A DNA stretch of 64,000 bases from Hoylesella loescheii. Its GTDB lineage: Bacteria > Bacteroidota > Bacteroidia > Bacteroidales > Bacteroidaceae. The notes under the pieces were generated by a model. It made no database searches. It saw only the letters and a list, made by a program, of their open reading frames with translations, and was not told the DNA's origin. Each line of letters opens with the position of its first letter. Position 1 is the first letter of the stretch. Position numbers and translations under genes: made by a program. Below are positions 38,664 to 46,295 of the stretch, one piece after another. The stretch is from assembly GCA_021531755.1 (NCBI GenBank), contig JADYUK010000009.1, forward strand, positions 1-64,000. Direction: 5' to 3'.

Positions 38664-39422
38664 TTACATATTCATGCCACCATCAACCTGTATCACCTGA
38701 CCGCTGACATAGCTTGAGAGGTCAGAAGCGAGATACACCGCTGTGTTGGCGATATCCTCCACCTGTCCTGCACGGCGGAGAGGAATCTTCTTAGCCCACT
38801 CATTACGCACCTCCTCAGAGAGAGCTGCTGTCATTGCTGTCTCTATGAATCCAGGAGCGATAGCGTTGGCACGTATTCCCTTCGGACCCATCTCCTGTGC
38901 TATAGACTTAGCCAGAGCTATGAGTCCAGCCTTCGATGCAGCGTAGTTACACTGTCCTGCATTGCCATGAACGCCGACAACAGAAGCCATGTTTATGATA
39001 GAACCACCCTTCTGGCGCATCATGATAGGAGTGCAGGCGTGGATGAAGTTGAAAGCCGACTTGAGGTTAACGTTTATGACAGCGTCCCACTGCTGCTCTG
39101 TCATACGCAGCATGAGTCCGTCCTTTGTTATGCCAGCGTTGTTCACGAGGATATCGATAGAGCCGAAGTCCTCCTTTATCTGCTTCACCACCTTCTCTGT
39201 CTCTGCAAAGTCAGCAGCGTTTCCTGCATAGGCGCGGCATGTCACACCGACTGCCTCAATCTCCTTGCGTGTAGCCTCAAGGCCTGCTGCCATATCGTCG
39301 TTGAGGACGAGGTCTGTGAATGCGATATTTGCTCCTTCCTGAGCGAACTTCAGTGCTATAGCCTTACCTATACCACGTGCAGCACCAGTGATGAGTGCTG
39401 TCTTTCCTGTTAAAAGTCCCAT
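38664..39422 (-). CDS. fabG: 3-oxoacyl-[acyl-carrier-protein] reductase
   Basis: NADPH-dependent ketoreductase of type II fatty-acid elongation, a 252-aa short-chain dehydrogenase. The cofactor site ITGAARGIGKAIA, the NNAGITKDGLMLRM block, the Ser-Tyr-Lys catalytic set (MASVVGVHGNAGQCNYAASK) and IAPGFIETAMT are all present and match FabG closely. Full length. The TetR regulator lies 90 nt upstream in the same direction, so the two may be co-transcribed. Confidence 0.93.
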   Translation of the reverse strand: MGLLTGKTALITGAARGIGKAIALKFAQEGANIAFTDLVLNDDMAAGLEATRKEIEAVGVTCRAYAGNAADFAETEKVVKQIKEDFGSIDILVNNAGITKDGLMLRMTEQQWDAVINVNLKSAFNFIHACTPIMMRQKGGSIINMASVVGVHGNAGQCNYAASKAGLIALAKSIAQEMGPKGIRANAIAPGFIETAMTAALSEEVRNEWAKKIPLRRAGQVEDIANTAVYLASDLSSYVSGQVIQVDGGMNM

Positions 39423-39512
39423 GTTTTTTCTTTTATATTTGTTTCTAAATATGTTTCTTCTTGTCTCGCATAGCGATGTATGCCATACCGTCTGTGTCCG
39501 CCTCGGTCATGC

Positions 39513-40100
39513 TCACCTCTGTTTCCCCAGCGCGCCATAGACGAACTTCGCCACCATTGGCCTTGTGTTCACATTCGTGACATCACGCCCCAGTCTGCCA
39601 TAGATATACGGCACCTCAAGCCCCTTTATGCAGTAGTGGGTTATGGCAGCCACCAGCTCAACATTGTCTATGTCGAACTCCCCTGCCGCCTTGCCTGAAG
39701 CATAGACCCTCCTGAACAGCTCTATCTCGTCCTCGTCGAAGTTCTTCCTCACTTTCTCCACCATCCAGATATTCCTGAAGAACTCCGCCCTCAGGTTGCC
39801 GTTCCTCACCACAGTCTCCTTTATCATGCTCAGGTGAGTGTATATCAGCTCTATAATCTTGTCCTGGGGTCTCATCCTCATCTCCGCCACCTCGTCAAGC
39901 TTGTCAGAGAGTCTCTCAAGCTCATACTCAATCACGGCAGAATATATCTCCTCCTTGCTCTCGAAGTAGGTATACAAGGTACGGCGTCCCTTTCCTGACG
40001 CCTTCGCGATATCGTTCATCGTTGTGTTCTCCAAGCCGTTCTTGGCAAAGAGCTGCCTGGCCACATCGACAAAATTCTGTCGTGTCTTTGATACTGACAT
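39513..40100 (-). CDS. TetR/AcrR family transcriptional regulator
   Basis: A 195-aa repressor-type protein. The N-terminal helix-turn-helix is clear (FAKNGLENTTMNDIAKASGKGRRTLYTYF followed by a KEEIYSAVIEYE linker, given here in part). The C-terminal ligand domain is not diagnostic. Transcribed toward fabG, it could regulate fatty-acid or envelope functions. A consensus promoter lies about 210 nt upstream, and a dispersed repeat element occupies the leader. Confidence 0.9.
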   Translation of the reverse strand: MSVSKTRQNFVDVARQLFAKNGLENTTMNDIAKASGKGRRTLYTYFESKEEIYSAVIEYELERLSDKLDEVAEMRMRPQDKIIELIYTHLSMIKETVVRNGNLRAEFFRNIWMVEKVRKNFDEDEIELFRRVYASGKAAGEFDIDNVELVAAITHYCIKGLEVPYIYGRLGRDVTNVNTRPMVAKFVYGALGKQR

Positions 40101-40155
40101 AATCTGGAAGAATAAAAGATGTTATGAGTTGATGTGCATATGTTTTTTTACAATG

Positions 40156-40257
40156 ATATTGTATTGTAATGCAGAATCAGCTTTTGACATGAAGTAATGC
40201 AGAGGCTGCAGCCCGACACATATCACTTGCTGAAAGTGCTTAGCAGGCAATGCAATG
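40156..40257 (-). repeat. Dispersed ~100-nt element, copy 2
   Basis: Homologous to 31988-32088. It lies 55 nt upstream of the TetR start codon and downstream of that gene's promoter, so it should be transcribed as part of the 5' leader. A small stem CACTT/AAGTG is present in this copy. Confidence 0.75.
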
Positions 40258-40312
40258 ATTAATCAAATAATTCATGCACGCCCACATATATGCACACAGT
40301 ACATATCGTGTG

Positions 40313-40344
40313 CAAAAGTACTTATTTTCTTACAACCCGCCAAA
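40313..40344 (-). promoter_or_regulatory. Promoter for the TetR gene
   Basis: On the minus strand TTTG (40341-40344), 20 nt, TACTTTTG (40313-40320): a full Bacteroidetes consensus. Confidence 0.75.
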
Positions 40345-40411
40345 CTTTTCGTCTGAAAATTACGAGAATTAGCAAAATTTACCCTCCCAAGCAAAAAAAT
40401 CCCAAGAAAAA

Positions 40412-40443
40412 TTTGCACATATCAGAAATTCTCCGTACCTTTG
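40412..40443 (+). promoter_or_regulatory. Promoter for the initiator tRNA
   Basis: TTTG (40412-40415), 20 nt, TACCTTTG (40436-40443), ending 48 nt before the mature tRNA start. It is divergent from the TetR promoter. Confidence 0.8.
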
Positions 40444-40491
40444 CATCCGCTTTTGAAACATAAGGCTTCAGCCAATAATCAGAAGATACAT

Positions 40492-40564
40492 CGCGGAGTG
40501 GAGCAGTTGGTAGCTCGCCAGGCTCATAACCTGGAGGTCACACGTTCGAGTCGTGTCTCCGCAA
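40492..40564 (+). tRNA. Initiator tRNA-fMet (CAT)
   Basis: A 73-nt cloverleaf: acceptor CGCGGAG / CTCCGCA with the C1-A72 mismatch that marks initiators, D-stem GAGC/GCTC, anticodon loop CTCATAA on a CCAGG/CCTGG stem, and T-arm ACACG-TTCGAGT-CGTGT. The discriminator is A. CCA is not encoded (CTA follows). The anticodon stem has A-T at 29-41 instead of the usual third G-C pair. Confidence 0.95.
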
Positions 40565-40572
40565 CTACATTC

Positions 40573-40604
40573 AAGCCTAACCGTCGAGGTTAGGCTTTTT
40601 TTTC
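40573..40604 (+). terminator. Intrinsic terminator of the tRNA gene
   Basis: AAGCCTAACC and GGTTAGGCTT form a 10-bp stem around a five-base loop, followed by a run of T, nine nt after the tRNA. Confidence 0.9.
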
Positions 40605-40777
40605 TTTTTCGCGCCCCTTCCCCACCACCCTCCCCCACCGAGCTGCACGTGTCATGCTGATGCAAAAAAGACACGTACATGCAATCAATGTAGGCTGTAT
40701 GGAGCATCAGTACCCCCGTGTCAGCTGCCAAAAGTTAAAGGCATTTCCTGGTGAACTGAAAGTTTTTACAACAATCG

Positions 40778-40809
40778 TTTGCATTTCTCAAAAAATCTTT
40801 ATACCTTTG
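40778..40809 (+). promoter_or_regulatory. Orphan consensus promoter
   Basis: TTTG (40778-40781), 20 nt, TACCTTTG (40802-40809). No gene follows for over 700 nt. A small stem CATCA/TGATG and then a T-run (around 40882) lie downstream, so a short RNA of about 70 nt or a long leader for the gene at 41520 is possible. The rest of the 40.61-41.03 kb stretch shows no gene. Confidence 0.6.
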
Positions 40810-41035
40810 TACTGAAATAATGAAATCACCATCATTATATGATGAAGCGCAGGAGAGACGAATGAACATTCCCACAACATGATTTTTTTGGCACCGTGCG
40901 TCTTTTTTGTTGCGCTCAAACATACCCCAGCCCGTCCATCCCCATTTTGGAATACGGGCTGCCGGCAAGACCTTAACCTCTTGTCCCTCAACGCCTTACA
41001 GACGTCTGAGAAACCCAAGATATACACATTATCTT

Positions 41036-41470
41036 ACGTGTGAAGAAACAATTCGATAATTACCTCCCGTTGGTCAGTGGGTCCAAAGGACAAGTCTCGT
41101 GATAAAAATCCGTGACCTTCCGCGACACTCCGTGCGAAGAAAATTCGACAATCCGAGAAAAGAAGCCCCCCCGTGACCTTCCGCGACTCTCCGTGTGAAG
41201 AAACAATTCGACAATTCGATAATCCGTGACCTTCCGCGACACTCCGTGTGAAGAAAATTCGATAATTCGATAATTCGTGACCTTCCGCGATTCTCCGTGT
41301 GATTGAAAGTGTTAATTCGAAAATTCGATAATTCGTGATAAAAAAGAAAATTCATGACAGACATCCGTGACCATCCGTGATTCTCCGCGTGACAAGAAGT
41401 TCTTCGCGTGAGAAAGATTCTATAATTCGTGACAAGAAACATGACCTTCCGCGACACTCCGCGTGAAGCC
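41036..41470. repeat. Intergenic repeat array B
   Basis: Second array of the family seen at 37252-37690, with many copies of CCGTGACCTTCCGCGACTCT / CCGTGTGAAG and AATTCGATAATTCG, and one copy of the TTGGTCAGTGGGTCCA..GGACAAGTCTCG block (41068-41099). It ends 50 nt before an exported-protein gene. The minus strand is open for 147 codons across it, as a by-product of the repeat. Confidence 0.85.
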
Positions 41471-41519
41471 CCCACCAATACTATAAGACAATAAAAACAA
41501 ACAAAAGCGACACACAATC

Positions 41520-42713
41520 ATGAGAAGCTTAACACCTTTTCAGCCCCCATTCCACCAGGCAGCGCCCCTGCCAACATTCAGGATAATCACCCTACTCATC
41601 ACAATCCTCTGCATCCTATTCGCCATACCATCATCCGCCCAGCCCACCCCATACTACAAACTCGTCACCTCCAGCGACGAACTCGTTGCAGGAAACAAAT
41701 ACATAATCTGCTATAACGACAAGCAGAGCGCATATATCAGCATCATGAAGACCTACATTTCTGGTGAAAACTATTGCAGAAAGGTCGACACTCACAGAGC
41801 CAAGACAACATTCGACGACAAGATACCAGCTCCAGAGGGAAGCTCAATCATCACCCTCGAAGCAGACGGCAACAAATGGAGACTCAAAACAGAAGACGGG
41901 CAATATTACTCTTTCATGGAGTCTTATGACCGCCTTGTAACAACTTCCTCGAAAAGCGACTACTCTATATACAATATTGTAATAGACCCAACCGACAGTC
42001 ATGTCGTAATAACATGCCCCAACAAACCCAGATACACCTTACAATACTCCAACGAGAAATTTGCAAGTTACAACACAACAAAATCCCCCGTCTATCTCTA
42101 TCGCTATTATTCAGACTACTATACCAGAGCGAAAAGCTCCTACAACTACGCCACCATCTGCCTGCCCACCGTTGCCACAGACCTCTCCCATACCTTCGGG
42201 ACATTCTACACCATCGCAGGCAAGACGATGGAAAACAATGAAGTGACAGCAATCGTCATCGAGGAGACCTCAAGCCTTGAGGCCGGCAAAGGGTATATAT
42301 TCAAATACAACGAAGGCACCCAAATAGTGGCCGTAGAGCATAAAGGAGAGACGACCGATATAGTAACAGAGAACAAAGGAATGATAGGCAATCTGTCAAA
42401 AGAAGCGATGAACGTTCCCATAGAATGCTATATCCTCAAGAACGATAAGTTACTAAAGAATGCAGCTTCACACAATGTAACCATCGGCCAGTACAGGGCA
42501 TACATCGACCTCACCGATGTACCCGTATTTACCGGAACGCTGAGCAGCAAGATGGTACGCTTCGACATCAACGACGAGACAACACACATATCAGCCATAA
42601 ACCCCGGAAACAGCAGCAAGCCCCAAAAGACATTCAACACCCAAGGAACCTTAGTAGACGAGAGCTACAAAGGCATAGTAATCTATGGTGGAAGAAAAAT
42701 TCTGAGGAAATGA
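41520..42713 (+). CDS. Exported protein of unknown function with surface-sorting-like tail
   Basis: A 397-aa protein. A long N-terminal signal segment (TFRIITLLITILCILFAI ending near SSAQ) is followed by a beta-rich body with no recognised enzymatic motif. Segments such as DELVAGNKYIICYN and KWRLKTEDGQYYSF resemble repeats seen in other Prevotella exported proteins. The C-terminus TFNTQGTLVDESYKGIVIYGGRKILRK (given in part: GIVIYGGRKIL) resembles that of the M6 protease at 13719, suggesting a common export route. The stop codon overlaps the start of the next small gene (ATGA), so the two are translationally coupled. Function not recognised. Confidence 0.75.
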   Translation: MRSLTPFQPPFHQAAPLPTFRIITLLITILCILFAIPSSAQPTPYYKLVTSSDELVAGNKYIICYNDKQSAYISIMKTYISGENYCRKVDTHRAKTTFDDKIPAPEGSSIITLEADGNKWRLKTEDGQYYSFMESYDRLVTTSSKSDYSIYNIVIDPTDSHVVITCPNKPRYTLQYSNEKFASYNTTKSPVYLYRYYSDYYTRAKSSYNYATICLPTVATDLSHTFGTFYTIAGKTMENNEVTAIVIEETSSLEAGKGYIFKYNEGTQIVAVEHKGETTDIVTENKGMIGNLSKEAMNVPIECYILKNDKLLKNAASHNVTIGQYRAYIDLTDVPVFTGTLSSKMVRFDINDETTHISAINPGNSSKPQKTFNTQGTLVDESYKGIVIYGGRKILRK

Positions 42714-42943
42714 GCACAAAGAAAAGGCTTGTATATCACGAACCGACAATAAGCATTATAGAAATCGAGGAGTATAAGCTGCTATATGCCTCAGGCGCCC
42801 CTTCCATTAGCGGCACAATAATAAGAGGCGATGACATAACAGGCGAGACATCAATCTCCGGCGACGCCAAGCAGCAGTTCCATCCCGACCTATGGTCATC
42901 AGACACAGACTCCCCGTATTGGCCTATAGACAACGACGAATAG
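42710..42943 (+). CDS. Small Bacteroidales protein coupled to the exported protein
   Basis: A 77-aa acidic protein starting at an ATGA overlap with the preceding gene. It begins with a basic stretch, then EPTISIIEIEEYKLLYASG, followed by a low-complexity Ser/Gly/Asp tail. Short proteins with this E-x-LLxAS pattern are common in Prevotella and usually accompany exported proteins; their function is unknown. No signal peptide or membrane segment is seen. Confidence 0.65.
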   Translation: MSTKKRLVYHEPTISIIEIEEYKLLYASGAPSISGTIIRGDDITGETSISGDAKQQFHPDLWSSDTDSPYWPIDNDE

Positions 42944-42974
42944 TCCCCCATTCACATGAAGAGCAAGCCCCACA

Positions 42975-43412
42975 ACCATCCGCGACACTTCGTGTGAAGA
43001 AACAATTCGCAAATTACCTCCCTGCGGTCAGTGGGTCCAAGGACAAGTCTCGGGACAAAAAAAATCCGTGACCTCCGCGACAATCCGTGTGAAAGATATT
43101 CGATAATTCGAAAATTACCTCCCGTTGGTCAGTGGGGCCAAGGACAAGTCTCGGGACAAAAAAATCCGGGATCTCCGCGACATTCCGTGTGAAAGATATT
43201 CGATAATTCGATAATTCGTGATAAAAAAGATTATTCCGCGACACTCCGTGTGAAGATAATTCGAAAATTCGGGACAAGGAAAAAAATCGGGACAAAAAAA
43301 CCCCGTGACCTCCGCGATTCTCCGTGTGAAAGATATTCGATAATTCGATAATTCGTGATAAAAAGGAAATCCGTGATCTCCGAGACACTCCGTGTGAAGA
43401 ACAAATAGAAGC
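42975..43412. repeat. Intergenic repeat array C
   Basis: Third array of the same family, with two copies of the CCCGTTGGTCAGTGG..CCAAGGACAAGTCTCGGGAC block (43020-43054 and 43121-43158), several CCGTGTGAAAGATATTCGATAATTCG phrases (given in part) and CCTCCGCGAC. It fills the gap before the UpxY-like gene, so the capsule promoter should lie in or near it. The minus strand is open for 157 codons across the array. Confidence 0.85.
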
Positions 43413-43449
43413 CCCCTTCGAGTGACAGAAAGGAAAAAAACAGCATCCA

Positions 43450-44241
43450 ATGGAAACCAATCCGAGTGATATCCCCTGGCACGTCATGTATGGCCGTTAC
43501 GCCACCCCCCGTGTCATTCATGAGCTACAGCGCCTCCACACCGACACCACCCTCCCCTGGCGTCTCCATGACTTCTTCGTCCCGATGCAGACAGTCAGTG
43601 GCCGTGAGCGCCTTGCTCCCGGCAGCTACATCTTCCTCCGCGCCACGCTCCATGACATCCAAGCCATGCGCAAGGGCAGCCTCCTCTCCACCGACATACG
43701 CCATGTCCGTTCCTCGGCAGGCAAACCGATGACCATCGAGGCCCATGACGTAGACAATTTCCGCCATGTCCTCCATCTCCTCCGTTCAGAAGCCCGTATA
43801 GAGCCAATCCCAGCCACTCCCCATGTCGGCGACCACATACGCGTCCTCCGCGGCCCCTTCGCCGGAGTGGAAGGAACGCTTCGCTCATGCCGAGGCCACA
43901 AGACATGCACCGTCAATGTCACCCTTGGCAGACTCCTCTCCGTCCCCATCCTCACCCTCAGTCTCGACGATATACAGTATCTCGACCTCCCCTCCGTCTC
44001 GCGCAATTACAAGCGCATCCACGATTTCCTATCCATTGCAGAAGACTCACTGCTCCGTCGCCGCCAACTCACCCCTGAGGATATTATCCATCTCCAGCAC
44101 CTTGTCGACCAATACTCCGCAGTCACCCTCAGCGGCAAGCTCCGCCACACCCACGCCCAGGCCATGTGCTACGCCCTCCAGGCCCTTGGCCAGGGAGACA
44201 CCACAGTTTATCTGAAATACCACGATATACTCAAGGGATAG
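43450..44241 (+). CDS. UpxY-like NusG paralogue (capsule antiterminator)
   Basis: A 263-aa transcription elongation factor of the NusG/RfaH family. The N-terminal NGN domain starts IPWHVMYGRYATPRVI, with YIFLRATLHD. The KOW motif is VGDHIRVLRGPFAGVEGTL (about residues 125-145). A C-terminal extension of about 80 residues follows. Its position as the first gene before a flippase and sugar-pathway genes matches UpxY proteins, which keep RNA polymerase from terminating in long capsule operons of Bacteroides. It keeps the GC-rich base use of the backbone, unlike the AT-rich genes after it. Confidence 0.88.
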   Translation: METNPSDIPWHVMYGRYATPRVIHELQRLHTDTTLPWRLHDFFVPMQTVSGRERLAPGSYIFLRATLHDIQAMRKGSLLSTDIRHVRSSAGKPMTIEAHDVDNFRHVLHLLRSEARIEPIPATPHVGDHIRVLRGPFAGVEGTLRSCRGHKTCTVNVTLGRLLSVPILTLSLDDIQYLDLPSVSRNYKRIHDFLSIAEDSLLRRRQLTPEDIIHLQHLVDQYSAVTLSGKLRHTHAQAMCYALQALGQGDTTVYLKYHDILKG

Positions 44242-44343
44242 TCTCCCCCTCACCCCAATAACCATCCGCCCCCTGTTTTCCACGGAGAGATATATTTATT
44301 GGAGCATTATATATATAAAAGGTGTAAACCTTCCCGCCTACTA

Positions 44344-44360
44344 GGGTCATAGGGACAGGT
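44344..44360 (+). repeat. REP-like sequence upstream of the transposase relic
   Basis: GGGTCATAGGGACAGGT, 28 nt before the RAYT relic. It matches, in inverted orientation, the palindromic element at 44533-44560. Confidence 0.6.
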
Positions 44361-44387
44361 ACATTGATTCAATAGCATAAAAGCATT

Positions 44388-44522
44388 ATGCCACGGCAAG
44401 CTCGAACGATATCACCCACCAGCATTTATCACGCCACGGAGTATGGCGTGAACAAACAGCAGGTGTTTGAGGATGAAACCTACATAGGCAGTGCAGAATA
44501 TGAGAAATCTACAGAATATTAA
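44388..44522 (+). pseudogene. N-terminal relic of a REP-associated tyrosine (Y1) transposase
   Basis: A 44-codon frame begins MPRQARTISPTSIYHATEYG and continues VNKQQVFEDE, the characteristic start of RAYT/Y1 transposases in Bacteroidales. It then diverges and stops. The catalytic HUH and tyrosine motifs are absent, so only the first tenth or so of the gene remains. Confidence 0.7.
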
Positions 44523-44532
44523 CTTTTGTTGC

Positions 44533-44560
44533 GGGTCAGCGGAACCTGTCCCCCTGACCC
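44533..44560. repeat. REP-like palindrome
   Basis: GGGTCAG and CTGACCC flank an inner GGAACCTGTCC core. Read on the minus strand it resembles the sequence at 44344. Such palindromes are the usual targets of RAYT transposases. It directly abuts the truncated glmS. Confidence 0.65.
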
Positions 44561-44562
44561 CT

Positions 44563-44811
44563 GAGAAGATTATCAGCAACATGCAGGAAGTAAAATCCCG
44601 CAACGGACGCATCCTGGCTATTGTTACCGAAGGCGACAAACAAGTCAAGGCGATAGCCGATTCTGTGATAGAAGTACCGCAGACCCTCAATGCTTTAGCA
44701 CCTCTTCTCAGCGTCGTTCCCCTGCAGATACTTGCGTATTATGTGGCAGTAGATAAGGGATTGAATGTAGATATGCCAAGGAATCTGGCAAAGAGTGTAA
44801 CGGTAGAATAA
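44563..44811 (+). pseudogene. glmS: C-terminal fragment of glucosamine-6-phosphate synthase
   Basis: The translation NMQEVKSRNGRILAIVTEGD, QVKAIADSVIEVP, LLSVVPLQILAYYVAVDKG and the exact ending PRNLAKSVTVE are the last ~80 residues of GlmS (isomerase SIS domain and C-tail). The glutaminase and first SIS domains are missing. Similarity begins immediately after the REP palindrome, so the open frame's first ~24 codons (from 44491) are repeat sequence and not glmS. It is too short to be active. It may record an earlier GlmS dedicated to the capsule's amino-sugar supply. Confidence 0.85.
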
Positions 44812-44826
44812 GATAAAAAACAATAA

Positions 44827-46272
44827 ATGGAGCAAGATAATTTAAAACAAAAAGTAAGTAAAGGACTCCTTTGGAATACAATACATAACCTGTCGATGAA
44901 AGGCATTCAGTTTTTACTGATGCTTTTCATGGCTCGCCTTCTGTCACCAGATGACTATGGAACTGTAGGCTTGTTAGCGATATTCATCCAGTTGTCCAAC
45001 ACCTTTGCCGAATCCGGTTTTTCGTTGGCATTAGTAAGAAAGCAAGATAGAACACAAGTTGATTTGTCCACAGCTTTTTATTTTAATATAGTTGTGGGTA
45101 TTATTTGTTATTTTATAGTTTTCTGTATTGCTCCTTGGGTTGCAGACTTTTATAACAAGCCCATATTAACGTCTCTGCTAAGGGTATTGGCACTTACAAT
45201 CCCTATCAGTTCATTGAGCACAGTACTTGTTGCTATGATGAATTACAATATGCAGTTTAAAAAACAAGCCATGATTTCCATTACTCATACTCTTGTTTCT
45301 GGTGTATTGGGATTGGCAATGGCTTTTATGGGCTATGGTGTCTGGGCTTTGGTGGGTCAGAGCTTGATAGCAACATGTTTAGGAACTGTGCTCTGCTGGC
45401 TTCTCAATCGTTGGCATCCTTCTTGGATATATTCTTGGAAATCGTTTCGGGAAATGTTTGGATTCAGCAGTAAGTTATTGCTCACACGTATTATTGATAC
45501 GATTTATGGCAATGTTTATAGTATTGTCATTGGTAAGGTCTATTCTCCTGCAACGTTGGGCCATTATTCTCGTGCTCAAAATTGGGCAACTATGCCATCA
45601 ACAAATGTTGTGAGCATATTGAATAATGTCTCATTCGCTTCGTTGTCAAAGATACAGGACGATATAGAACAACTTTCTCGTGTTTATCGAAAAATGGTTA
45701 AGACTTCCGCTTTTATTATCTTTCCTCTTATGTTAGGACTTTCGGTTGTGTCTCGCCCACTTATATATTTTACGATAGGTGAAAAGTGGCAATTATGTGC
45801 ACAGATATTACAGATTATATGTTTTATGTTTGTATTTACACCGATTCAGTGTCTGAGTATAAATTTAATACAAGCTAAGGGACGAAGTGATTTGTCATTA
45901 AAAATTAGTGTTATCGGAAAAGTCCTATCTGTCATAGTCCTTGTAGGTTCTTTACCATTAGGTATAATTCCAATGTGTTGGTTTAGTGTTTTGTCATCAA
46001 TTATTATATTATCGATAGATTTCTTTTATGTAGGAAAATTGTTACATATTAGTGTCTTTGAGCAGTTAAAGGATTTGTTTCCTTCGGCCTGTTTGTCTGC
46101 AATAATGTATATTGCTGTATTTTTTACAATTAGTCTATTTACAACAGACTGGATACAACTTCTTGCTGGCATTTTTGTAGGCATGGCTCTTTACACAGGG
46201 CTTGCTTATGTGTTTAAAATGAAAAGTTTGTATGATACCATTGGTGTCATTAAAAATATGGTTCATAAATAA
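44827..46272 (+). CDS. Polysaccharide flippase (Wzx, MOP superfamily)
   Basis: A 481-aa inner-membrane protein with about 12-14 hydrophobic segments. It begins KVSKGLLWNTIHNLSMKGIQFL, then LLMLFMARLLSPDDYGTVGL, the classic start of Wzx-type O-unit flippases (PST family). It would move undecaprenyl-linked repeat units across the inner membrane for capsule assembly. First intact gene of the AT-rich part of the locus. No Wzy polymerase is recognised in the window. Confidence 0.88.
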   Translation: MEQDNLKQKVSKGLLWNTIHNLSMKGIQFLLMLFMARLLSPDDYGTVGLLAIFIQLSNTFAESGFSLALVRKQDRTQVDLSTAFYFNIVVGIICYFIVFCIAPWVADFYNKPILTSLLRVLALTIPISSLSTVLVAMMNYNMQFKKQAMISITHTLVSGVLGLAMAFMGYGVWALVGQSLIATCLGTVLCWLLNRWHPSWIYSWKSFREMFGFSSKLLLTRIIDTIYGNVYSIVIGKVYSPATLGHYSRAQNWATMPSTNVVSILNNVSFASLSKIQDDIEQLSRVYRKMVKTSAFIIFPLMLGLSVVSRPLIYFTIGEKWQLCAQILQIICFMFVFTPIQCLSINLIQAKGRSDLSLKISVIGKVLSVIVLVGSLPLGIIPMCWFSVLSSIIILSIDFFYVGKLLHISVFEQLKDLFPSACLSAIMYIAVFFTISLFTTDWIQLLAGIFVGMALYTGLAYVFKMKSLYDTIGVIKNMVHK

Positions 46273-46295
46273 GTAGAATTTATAATAACTATATT

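Noticed and set aside
44491..44560. First 24 codons of the glmS fragment as a genuine gene start
   Set aside because: They read through the transposase relic and the REP palindrome and have no GlmS similarity.
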